From Certhia americana (taxonomy: Eukaryota > Chordata > Aves > Passeriformes > Certhiidae), in NCBI GenBank assembly GCA_018697195.1, contig CM031878.1:10973331-11037330 (forward strand): a stretch of 64,000 nt of DNA. The letters are read 5' to 3'. The translations under genes and the position numbers were made by a program. Below are positions 49,065 to 59,365 of this stretch, in pieces. The number at the start of each line of letters is the position of its first letter. The stretch's first letter is position 1. The notes beneath the pieces are model-generated. The model was not told the origin of the DNA and searched no databases. It saw only the letters and a list, made by a program, of their open reading frames with translations.

Positions 49065-49551
49065 TCCTAAGTTTACTAAATTAGTTGTTGGTTGATGCTA
49101 AGTTTGTAAGTCAAATCTCGTGTTCATTGTTAATAGAATAAATTACCTTGTCCCCCCAACTGTACTTTCCCTATCCCATCGGGAAATGACGCCGCTGCTG
49201 CGTCCCAAGACAATGCCCGCCATTAAGGAGGGGGAGATAACCACCGTGAATATGCAAATGTGAAAGACACAAGAGCCCATTTGGCACCAAATGCCTCTAA
49301 AACAACGGGCCTACATGACACCTTGAAAAACCAACAACATAATGCGCCTGAGAAAAGGCTGAGCAATCCCCCAGGGCACTTTCAGTTCAGAATGTGGTCA
49401 CCATAACCTAAATGGGAGTCGACTAGAGTGACACCTCTGGACTGTGAGCAACCCATTGTCTTCCCAAGGATTCTCGTGAGAACGGAAATCCTAGCTCTGT
49501 CCTTGTCCTGAGACAAAACTGCAAAGTTTTTCCTTTTTCTCATCGTCTACA
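48990..49551. mobile_element. LTR-like element, unresolved
   Basis: A compact block that differs from its surroundings, beginning TGTGGTGGTCTTG and ending CATCGTCTACA, with AATAAA at 49058 and 49136 and a CpG-bearing middle (49190-49250). The TG...CA ends suggest an LTR, but the flanks (GGAAG and AGAGC) do not form a target duplication, so the borders or the call may be wrong. Confidence 0.35.
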
Positions 49552-49834
49552 AGAGCAGGGGCAGTGGCAGTGGTGTGTACAACCCCTCCAGCGAAGCCCC
49601 AAAAAGCTGATTTGGGTAAAGGCCATTTGAAAGGAGCTGGTCTTCTGGCCATTTTTCATATTTGCATCTCAGTGTAGACTTGTCACGTGTAGCACTGCAG
49701 TATCTCTTGGTCTCGTGGGTCTCACTAGTGTGATGCTGATCTTGCTGCTGGGTGATGATTCCCCTTTCCTTCCACCCCCCACAAACTGCTAGCTCAGATT
49801 TAGGGGGATTGGGAAGGGGGATCTTCAAAATAGG

Positions 49835-50216
49835 GAGAAGAGATTCAAAAGAGGCCCCTTACCTCAGAATGTATTCCAAAGCTTTATTCTCAATGAAGGG
49901 ATCCCAGGAGGCAAGGAGAGAGCACATGGAGGAAGAGGGGTTTTTATCACCTTTGGGGTTGGGGTCAGATTACCTGGCCGAAAGCCATAGGTCAGAGTCA
50001 AGGGGCAGGTAAATCAGGCCAGGTTACAGTTTCTGGGGGAGGGGTTTTGGGGAGAGAGCATTCCCTAAAAGGAATGCAACAGCTGGGAACATCTGAGTTC
50101 CCAGTGCTGGGTGGCTGGAGGGGTAATCAAAGAAGGGGACATGGACCAAGATAAATGCAAAATGCTTTTTAAAGCCATGTTTTTTACCCTGGCTCGCAAC
50201 TAAAACATTCAGACAC
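49835..50216 (-). mobile_element. LTR-like element, minus strand
   Basis: On the minus strand the segment runs TGTCTGAATGTTTTAGTTGC ... GAGAATAAAGCTTTGGAAT, with AATAAA at about 49891-49886, as in an LTR U3-R. The 3' border and target duplication were not found. Long G-rich runs on the + strand match purine-rich U3 sequence. Confidence 0.4.
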
Positions 50217-50429
50217 CTTTCCTGTGTATGCCATGTTTCAACCCCCTGTGTACCTTCTTATAGATCTTCATCCCCTCCTCCTGCTTTGTTTCCTTTATTT
50301 CTGTGCTGTGAGATTCTTTTACTTAGACTGTTCCTCCAAGGGAATACATGTGTTATAGTATTTTTTTTCTCTCTGGAATGGTTGCTGACCTGGTAGCTGT
50401 TGCCTTTATGTACCTACACTGAAAGTTGT

Positions 50430-51122
50430 TGTCTTGGTTTAGAAAGACAGGGACCAAAAAAAGGGGAAACTTCCCTTGGGGTTTGTTATAATTCCAAAAT
50501 TGAAGGAGAGGTCTTAGGCAACGATAAGGAGGGTAGGAATAACAGTTCTTTACTAGTTAGTCTAACAAGGTAAATTAACAATAATTACAATATTGACAAC
50601 AAACAGAACTAGAGGAGGAAAAAAAAAAACCAAAACAAATCAGTCACAGTTTTTCTCTGGTAACACCCCCCCACCCCCCTCAGTACCGTCACAAGCAAAT
50701 AGGCTAGCGGCAGCTCTAGGAGGGTGAGATAATTCCGAGGGTTCACAGTGGCTGGAATTGTTGGAAAAGTGTCCCGGCTGGCAGGGGCTGTAGAAACAGC
50801 GTGGGGAGACCTCGAGCAGAACTGAAGAAACCGTGGGTGCAGGGCAGGGAGGAAACGGGTTCCCAAAATCCCGGGGAACACACGAAGAGACAGTGGTCCC
50901 ACGGAGTCCCAGGTGAAGGGAATGGTGAGAGCTCTCCCCCTCGCAGCCCTGGCCGTCCCCCCAGAGCAGAAAACTGCCCCGAGCAAAGTGAGATCAATGT
51001 CTCTGGGTACTGCTTCCTTTGTTTGACCTGAGCACCCATAAGTACCGAAAAAGCACCCAGCCATTAGCTTCCTAGCAACTTCTGGGAAAAAATTCTATAA
51101 GAAATTAACCCAACCCCCAACA
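50430..51122 (-). mobile_element. Solo LTR, 693 bp, minus strand, with 5-bp target duplication
   Basis: On the + strand the element runs from TGTCTTGGTTTAG (50430) to CCCAACCCCCAACA (51122), i.e. TG...CA at both ends, and is flanked by a perfect direct repeat GTTGT (50425-50429 and 51123-51127). On its own strand it starts TGTTGGGGGTTGGG and carries an AGTAAA-type poly(A) signal in the sequence opposite 50540-50560. The interior is GC-rich with many CpGs (50700-51000). No gag, pol or env sequence adjoins it, so it is a solo LTR formed by recombination. A 151-codon frame inside it on the minus strand is not a gene. Confidence 0.8.
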
Positions 51123-51127
51123 GTTGT

Positions 51128-53715
51128 TTACTACTTATTTGTGTTTGCAGAAGATAGGACTTCAGGCACTTTTCTGGAAATTGAAGAACTCGTAACTTTC
51201 TTATCTTGTTTTCTTCTGTTTCTGATGCTAAATAAAGACTGGGAACCTACCCTTCTCATCACCACAATGAGGCTGTCTCAGTTCATCTTTTGTCCTTTGT
51301 CCATACAAACAGGGGGGAAATGGTACACAAAGGAAACTGTAAAAAAAATCCTGAAAAAAACCTAGTGTGTGAGCGTGTGGTATCTAATTTTTCGTGCTTT
51401 GATACTTTTTTCATTTTTCTTCTACTTTATGCTCCTCTCTCATCATTTTGCCGCTCTCCTAGACTGAAAAGCTGCTGCTGTAGCAAAGAGTGTTGCAAAC
51501 GCTTGTGCATGGCTGCATTTTCTCCCTTTCAGGCTGGCAGCCAGCTAAAAGCAGTACAGGGTTACAGAATGGACTTCAAAACAGCCTTTCTGATGAAGTT
51601 GCAGCTTTTAGCCTGGGTTGCTAACAGTTCAAACACAGAAGTCCTGAGTGCTTGCTGCACTGATCCTTTGCAGAACCTATTTTTCTTTTGTCCAGCAATG
51701 ATCTCAGTATGAGCAATAGCTGCTTGCAATTCCTTAGTGAAGCCTGTGCAAATTCTATTATTTTCTTGACCAGTAAGCTTCTAGAAACTTGCATATTGGC
51801 TGACACTGGAAACTGGTGGAGCAACTCTCTTCATGATTGACAGCCATCATAAGAGAAGCCTTTATTTACTGCAATGCTACTGAAGTGCCAATATATATAA
51901 AAAACAAACTTACAATCAAATAAGGGCTGTACGTAGTCTGGCAGCTTGAATAGAATCCCTTCACTTCTATTTTATTAATTGATTTCACAACATGGTGTCA
52001 CGTTATCTGTCTTCTCTTTCAAATAGAAAGAAAGTAATGTGGATGGACTGTGGAAATTACAAAATGAAAGAAACACTTCCTTTTGACTTGCTATCTCACA
52101 TCTTCACACCCTGCAGTGATCTGGCAGGCTGATATTTGTTCACGTGAAGTGGAAGTTTTAATCTGGATAACTGCAGCCAGTTTGTCTTTGGTACTAATAC
52201 TTTGCAATTTTATTTAATCCCAAACCAATATATATTTTCCGAAGGGAGGATTGGTATTGAAAACAACCATGCTTTTTAAAAACCTGCAGAAGTTTCGTCA
52301 CTGGCTTCTGGGAGCCTTAGTTGAGCCTGAGGAAAATCCTATGTTTCAGGACAAGATTTCTGCACCGAGTTGGACTAATGGGGTTTGTGTGGGGACTGGA
52401 TGTGATCCAGGAGAGCTTAAATCCCCTCACTCTGTTGGTGTATCCGTGGTGCTCTTGGAACAGTTCCCAGCTCAGGTGTGCCTGCATGTGGACTTCATTG
52501 CTCACTGGATATGTGTCCTGAGAACATGGTTCCCAACAGAGTAATTTCAGCATTTGTACAGAACCATGTTTCCAAGGGCTGGTTGCAGGTGCTTTTGAAG
52601 TCAGAGGCAGTTTCCTTTCATTTCTGTGGGAACAGAGTTGCTCTTGGAGCAGTCTGAACTGGTAACTTCAGAACAGGTATAGTGAATTCAGGGAAAAATA
52701 AATAATCTGAGAAACAAACACCATGATTTTTCACTAGTAATCAGATGCTGTAGAAGTCAAACTGGGATCTGTCCTGTATAAAATGTAATTTTATTAATAT
52801 CTGCAAATTAATGGAACAAACAAAGGCATTAACTGCTAGATAGTAAAATCCCTACTGGGGAACATTCAGCTGTAATGGCACACTGGGCACACACACTGGA
52901 CATTCACAGGAAGTGCTTTTCAGGGATTAAAGGAACGATAAAGGGATTTTCAAGAGTAACAGCAAATGCCCAGAGCCACCCTTCAGCACTTCACTCTCCC
53001 TCTCTGTGATCTGTGAGACCAAAAATGAAGCTGAAAGGCTCCTGTTCAGCTGCAGCTGCAGCGTGCTGGTTACAGACCAAGCAGATTCAGGAGATAAGTG
53101 GTGATGCTGCCCTGTGGGCCTGTGGCTCCACAGCACACAAAGCAGATTTGGGGAGATAGGTGGCAATGCACACCATTGTATCTGGTGCTAGCATCAAGAT
53201 AGGAGATTTTGGTTGGTGCTTCATGTTCGAAGCACTATTTCTTCGTTCTGATGGTGCAACAGATGCTAAACAGGATGGCACAAACCACAGGCACATCTGC
53301 ATCTGCAGGGCTGGGGGGCAGTCCCAGAGGTGGAGGGTTGGCCTGCGCCTTGAGTTCCAGCCTGGCATGTGGCACAGTGTCTTGTCAGGAATAAGGTATG
53401 CCCTCCCCGACAGCCAGAACTGAAGTTTTCTCCAAAAATATTGGTAGAGCCATGCAGTAAAGAGGGAAAAGTCTCCCTTATAACTCTTACAGAACTCTGC
53501 CCCTACTTCCTGCCTCTGCATGAGCCATCAGAGCACCTCGGTGACACCACCCCACTACCCCAAAAGAGCACAAGGTATGGGGGAAAAGAGGAGTGGGACA
53601 GCCTTTTCTTCTGGTGTGCTCTTCTGGGAAAGGTGGCACTTCAGCAGCTTCCTTATCACACTTTCATTCTGGTCCTCCATGACCTTTATGGCTTCATGTT
53701 TCTGCCTGGGAGAGG
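51128..53715. other. Intergenic between CAPSL and IL7R, no gene seen
   Basis: No exon recognised. A short internal similarity (AGATAAGTGGTGATGC near 53092 and AGATAGGTGGCAATGC near 53154) is the only structure noted. Confidence 0.4.
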
Positions 53716-53719
53716 GAAT

Positions 53720-53935
53720 TTTTGGCTTGATATGATACAGAAATATTTTTTGTTTTATACTATCTCCTGCAACATTAAATTCTGATTCAAGCAACTGAAT
53801 TTAATAAAAGCCCCACTCTGCCATATATTCTTGAAACAAGGCCGTAAGAGATTTTCAGTGATCTGATTCATTCTGCTGCTCTCCTGGCACAAAGCTGTCT
53901 TGGCGGAGGCAGATGGCAGCAGCAGAGGTTTTGCA
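53720..53935. repeat. Duplicated ~216-bp segment, copy A
   Basis: Closely matches 57571-57788 in the same orientation. The right-hand 175 bases (from TTAAATTCTGATTCAAGCAA to GCAGCAGAGGTTTTGCA) are nearly identical; the left 40 bases are more diverged. Similarity stops on both sides. It could be a local duplication or two copies of an unnamed dispersed element. Confidence 0.9.
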
Positions 53936-54760
53936 GATGAAACCACCTGTGCACATTGCTGTATAAAAGCCAACTTGCCTTTATGTAATTCCTTGCACAC
54001 AGTGCTGCCTCAAACCTCTCCAGCCATGTGGGCAGAGCGCGGCTTCACCATCCCTGAGCTGTAACTGTGCAGGAGGAGCCAGACTAGGGATTTTGCTGAT
54101 TTTTGGCTTGCACCTCCTATCCTCCACACTGGCAGCAGCAGCAGCAGCAGCAGCACACTGAGGTTTCCCAGTGAATAAGGTAATGCCAAGAGCAACCTGC
54201 TTACTATGTCACTGTGATTATAGCTCACCCTGTTCCTTTAGTTTTCCTCTCTTGTAGGGTGACCAGAAAGCAAGATTCCCAGTAGCCTGTGCTTAACAAC
54301 AAGTCCTCAGGTGGCTGTAAGCTGCCTCTCTATTTGCAGCAGCCCCCTGGCCATACTGCTGTGCCTCAGCTGAGTCTGAAACCCTTGTGGTTTCAAAGCA
54401 AGCCTGGTTTTGGTTCTAGCACCTCTTCCGCACTCATGCCTGCAGGTTTGCAGCCACCCCAGGTACAGCAGCCACACCTTCACAAAAAACTGGACCCAGG
54501 ATTCCTCCCAGTTCACACCACTGCTGCTGATCCCAGCAGGAGCTGCAGCTGAAGACTGGGGACAGGATCCAACCTTTGTTGAGTATCTTGGAAGAAAAGG
54601 AAGCACAAGGTTTTGTGGAAGTTGAATCAAGTCTGTTTTTCTGTGGAAAAGCAGAGATTATGGTAACATGTGAGATAGTGTTTATTTTCCTGAGATAAAT
54701 ATTTTCCCTTTGCTTTCATTGAAAACATGGTGGGTTTTTTTCCAAAAGCTGCTTTTTTGT

Positions 54761-54761
<1 letters not shown>

Positions 54762-54803
<42 letters not shown>
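54762..54803. repeat. T42 homopolymer
   Basis: Forty-two consecutive T. The exact length is prone to sequencing error. Confidence 0.95.
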
Positions 54804-54808
<5 letters not shown>

Positions 54809-55096
54809 CAAAAGGTGGAGGTTTTTAAGCCTATGTACATTTTCTGGAAAAAACAATTGTCTGACTGTGTCAGACTGAGAAACTCCAATTTTGTGGCATA
54901 GAGTTATTCCTTTAGACATTTTCATTTTCATCAATACATTTCTGCTTTGTGACTCATTTTTTCTGTGGTTTTGACAAACCTTTGGGTTTTTTTACATTCA
55001 TTCGGTGATGGTCCTGATGCTGGATGAATCTAATTTCGCTGTGACATGTAAATTATCCCATCAATATTTAACAATAACCAGAAAACATTTCTTCTT

Positions 55097-55119
55097 TTTT
55101 TTTTTTTTTTTTTTTTTTG
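55097..55119. repeat. Poly-T run
   Basis: About 23 consecutive T directly before GAGCTCACTGCAGC. Confidence 0.9.
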
Positions 55120-55384
55120 AGCTCACTGCAGCAGCTCAATTTCCCAACAAAAGAATCTTAATCCATTGGCCATTCAACTAAATTGAATAAATTCTGTATT
55201 GGATCTTGCTGCAGCAATACATTCTAATAACATAGGAGAGTCCAATGTAAAAATCAGACTTCCCTGGAAGATGCAAAAGAAGTATTTTCTTCTTTTAAAA
55301 ATATAGGAATAAGGAAAATATAGAGTCTGTTGAGCCACAGTATGTAGCCATCACCCTTGTAAACACTGTTTTTCTCATTCTTAG

Positions 55385-55483
55385 GTTACAAAAGATGAAT
55401 TTCTGATTTATTGCTAGGGAGTTAGTGCTTCTGTGGACACTGATGCCTACTTCATTTTAAGGATGAAGAAATCCTGGAAACTC
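55385..55483 (+). pseudogene. Decayed duplicate of the CAPSL terminal exon
   Basis: After an intact-looking acceptor (tttttctcattcttAG, 55383-55384) the frame reads VTKDEFLIYC, stop, GVSASVDTDAYFILRMKKSWKL. The functional CAPSL exon at 48503 encodes [20 protein letters not shown] then [13 protein letters not shown]: 22 of 33 positions are identical with no gap. One codon is now TAG (55415-55417), and the normal stop after KL is absent (CTC AGT CCT...). The other three CAPSL exons were not found nearby. It is therefore a relic of a tandem CAPSL duplicate, or of a terminal-exon duplication, 6.8 kb downstream on the same strand. It cannot encode a complete EF-hand protein. Confidence 0.9.
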
Positions 55484-55489
55484 AGTCCT

Positions 55490-57565
55490 TTGCTTTTATT
55501 TGCCCAAACTTCTTTAGGGCCACAGACTACAAATAATTGAAATACTGCTTAGTCTGTTGTGGGCTTGATTCTTCCCCCAGGTCCCACCCGAGGAAGGCTT
55601 TTGGAGCTGCACGATGTGACGGCACCAGCAAGGGTCCAAGTGCTGGGCCCTGACACGTGGCTTCGTGTTTCAGCAGGTGGCGCTTAAAAGCCAAGGAAAA
55701 GCCATCCTAGCTGAAACCTGGAGCTGCCGCCTGAGCAAGGGAGGATATAGTCGGTATAATTTAGCAAATGCATTTTCTGGCATTATCAATTGTTTTCTTG
55801 TGTGTCTGTACATTAGATTTGCTTTGCCAATGCTCTGTGACACACAGGAGTGCTAATTTGTGTGGCGTCATGATCACAGTAATAAGCAGGTGTTTGACTC
55901 TACAATAATTCTTCACAGAGGTGGTAACTCTTCTTTATATCACATTTTATCTGTTTTTAAATTATAGCTTGAGAAACAGCACAACCGCAGAGATAACTAG
56001 CTTGATTTAAAAGCGTATTGACTAAAATCCAACTGCTTCTCCCCCCAGGCTGAAGCACTGCTGTATTGCTGTACAAATACAGCCCTTCCAATCAATAAAC
56101 AGTAATGCTAAGAAGCCGAGAAGGGGCTGTACTCCTGCCCTGTAGAATAACCAAGTCCCTTGCTGCCAGAAGAGATGGCTTCATAGTCAGCTTCTGCCTG
56201 CCAAAAATTGCCCTGGGTTCAGCCACGTGTCCCTGCAGCAGTGCTTGTCAGGCCACCCTTCTGATGTTTATCTCATAGCCCAGACTTCACTGCACATCAC
56301 AGGCATTCAGCCATCCCCCCACCCTGGCAGAAGCACTCCTCCTGCCTCTCCACTTAGCTGGCTGTCTGCTGCCCCACTGACACACACAGCATTTGTGTGT
56401 GTTTCTTCAGCCTGCCCAAATGAATGTGCACAAGGGGAGGAGATGTGGAAAACAAACAAACGCTTTAAGCCAGGGATGACTATTGCCTTGAGATGTAATT
56501 AGCATTTTTCAGCAACATTAGAATTAGACTGTGACTCATTGTTATAACTGACAATAGTCTAAGTTTATTTGTGTACAGCTAAGGGACATTTGCATCATGC
56601 AAGAGAGGAGTGCTCATAGTGCTAGGAAGCGTTTGCATGAGCTGCATATAGCCAAGGGGAGAAGCAAAGATGGGAGAGCATCTGTGTGGCACCACGACTG
56701 CAGGAGAGGGGCTGGAGCCCACTGGGTACACGGCAGCTCCCTGTGTCATAAAGCAGTTACAGAGAAACCAGTGTCAGCAAGCTGGGTCTGCATGTGCAGC
56801 TGAGGAAGAGCACTGGAGGCAGAGGGGGGGGTCAAGGAAAGTTGTGCTGAACTAAAGGAAGTGCACAGAGTATGTGAAAGCTGAGAAAAACTCCTGTGTG
56901 ATTACTGAGGGAGATGGGAATTTGTGGACTGCTCTGGAGAAACTGTCATGTAGAATAAGGAAACTATTTGACAGACTGTCCAGACATTACCATGGGTGTA
57001 TATATGTAACTTGGTCATAGACAGGAAATGCTTGTGGTGTTTCTGGCTTTGGTGCATATTTGGCTTTATTTTTATTTCCCAAAACAAAGCTGAAAGTGGT
57101 TATATCTGAATACATCCAACAAATGTGTTACAGAATTATAAAAGTTGAAGGAAGCATAGCACATACTGCAGAGGATTTTCCTGACGTGCTTTTGCTTCTT
57201 CTTCTTATCCCCTTTTTGTCTGTCACTGTGTCACCTGGAATAAGGCATCATTCCAGTACAGTCTGTCTGTATCTGCAGTCACACTGTGTAAGCTCTCACA
57301 GTATAAACATCAGCAGCTCTTTTTGAAAGGAAATATAAGCACTATAAAGCAAATGAATGCCCAGGGCTTTGGTTTTTTTCTTCTGCATCAATTAATGCTT
57401 CACTCAGTGGTAAACAGCAATAAAAACCATTCTTTAAAATGTCACTGGAATGCCTTGAGCCCAACCCGAGACCCCTTTGCACACAGTAGCTGTTGGGTTC
57501 TCCCCACTCGAAAATTTCCCTGTTGCTGGGTGGAGGTGGAGGAGGTGGATTACTGTCTTGGGAAG
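55490..57565. other. Intergenic, no gene seen
   Basis: No recognisable exon or classified repeat. Frames of 60-90 codons are random in appearance. Confidence 0.4.
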
Positions 57566-57570
57566 GTTGG

Positions 57571-57788
57571 TTTTGGCTTGATGTGGTCCAGAATTGCTGT
57601 TTGGCTTGTACTGTATCCTGCAGCATTAAATTCTGATTCAAGCAACTGAGATTAATAAAAGCCCCACTTTCTGCCATATATTCTTGAAACAAGGCCACAA
57701 GAGATTTTCAGTGATCTGATTCATTCTGCTGCTCTCCTGGCACAAAGCTGTCTTGGCAGAGGCAGATGGAAGCAGCAGAGGTTTTGCA
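57571..57788. repeat. Duplicated ~216-bp segment, copy B
   Basis: Partner of 53720-53935, same orientation, 3.85 kb downstream. The two copies bracket the CAPSL exon relic at 55385. Small differences include GCGGAGG versus GCAGAGG and CCGTAAG versus CCACAAG. Confidence 0.9.
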
Positions 57789-57789
57789 A

Positions 57790-58965
57790 CATCTCCATAA
57801 CCATTACCAGTCAGAACAAATCTGAGCATCCCATCCTCTGAGGATAAGAGAGGACTCTTCACCCTTAGACTCTGGGAATGTAACTATAACTAGGTAAAGG
57901 AGCACTTCAAAGAGCTGGAGGAACTGAGACTGCACAATGAGGTGAACCCCGAGTCCAGAGTGCAAGTAAGCAGCTTGGATGTCCCACGGCCACACTGTTT
58001 TACTGTCATGCAACCATGTGGCTGTAGCAGCTATATTTCCAAGTATTTGCTCCAGAATGTGCAGCATCCAAGGAGGAATGTGAAGTGGCTCAGCCATAAT
58101 GTAAAAAAAGAAAACCACAAAACAACATAATACTATAAAGGAAAAAAGTCACAATGCAAAAAAATTACTAAAAACTAAACAAACAAACAAACTAACAGTA
58201 TCTCCTAGCAAAATCTAAGTTATTTTTAAAAAACCAAATTAGGTCTTGTTATCACTGGCAGGGATCCATGACATTCCATCCATCTTCCTATACCTGACTT
58301 CGCATGAGAACATTGCCTGTCCAAATTCATAGTATTTGTGTGCAGTCACAGCCTTTGGGAGTAATGCTAGTAAACAAACATGGTCAGCCCAGCCTCTGGA
58401 ATGGAAAGCACTCCGGAATGCTACACTAATAACTGCATAAGAGCTGCAGAAAAGGACAGCATCGTGCAATTTACAGACCGTATTCAGCTTTAGGAAGAGA
58501 AATGATTTTGCTTTGCATAACATGAAATGTTGAAGACCTCAAAAGTAGCAGAAGTACCTGTAGATCCTGCAACGGGCTTAAGAGCAAAGGGGCATAACAT
58601 CTTTGCCAGCAGCAAAACTCAGTGGCATTTAGGGTTTGCTTTGTTTTCATTTGTATCTCAAAATAAAAAAAACCAACCCCCCCTCTGCAAAAACAAACAA
58701 ATGAACACCAAACCAAACCAAGGGAAAAAAAAAAAAAAAACCAACAAAATTAAATCCATCTCAGGAAATACCTCCCTCAGGTGGGCCCATGTAACATTTT
58801 TGCTGTGCACTTCAGGTAACTCATTGTGATGCTCAAGCTCCTGAATCCCCAGGTACCTAATACTTGATAGCAACTCTAATTTACTATCTTTTTACTGTCT
58901 TTTGACTGACTGGGGGAGAGTTAGTCCTGACCCACCAGTGTTTAAAAGAGATTGGGTTCTATTTA
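57790..58965. other. Intergenic, downstream of IL7R, no gene seen
   Basis: Includes an A-rich low-complexity part (58651-58745) but no recognised exon. Confidence 0.4.
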
Positions 58966-58972
58966 AAAGGAC

Positions 58973-59365
58973 TTTATTGCCATATTTCTTGCTAAAGCAT
59001 TGATAAGAGCTTAACTCTGTAACCAAGAGAGTAACAAAAGAGTTCATTAATTTCTATGAGACATGCTGTTATCCTCAGCTGGGACTGCATTGTCGCTGCT
59101 CTGGATTAATCAGATTTGAAGACTAAAATGAGGTTGAATTAAATTTGATTTGAACTGCACTGAAGCAGCAGATGAATGCTGAGATAGGCTACTTCTCACT
59201 GGAATGCAGGAGAACCCACTTCCCTGCAGGTACAGCACTGCACCATGAGCAGAGTGATGTGAGGGAGGTGAGAACTCACTCCAGGCTATTGGAAAACAAA
59301 ACCAGAAAGCTTCAGTACCCTGCCTGTGTTAGAGAAAAAAATGCATGCTGTAATTCTTGTGAGAT
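58973..59365 (-). other. IL7R: IL7R 3' UTR with candidate poly(A) signal
   Basis: Follows the IL7R stop on the minus strand. TTTATT at 58973-58978 is AATAAA on the minus strand, which would give a 3' UTR of about 400 bases. Confidence 0.45.

Larger units (their letters stand above)
53940..55380. other. Intergenic with simple repeats
   Basis: Contains a CAG run (about seven units, 54131-54153), a T42 homopolymer at 54762-54803 and a T run at about 55097-55119. No gene was seen before the CAPSL exon relic. Confidence 0.6.

Noticed and set aside
50609..51064. 151-codon minus-strand frame
   Set aside because: Contained within the solo LTR; no homology to a protein family.
53369..53785. 138-codon plus-strand frame
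   Set aside because: No recognisable domain or splice borders, and it runs into the duplicated noncoding segment.
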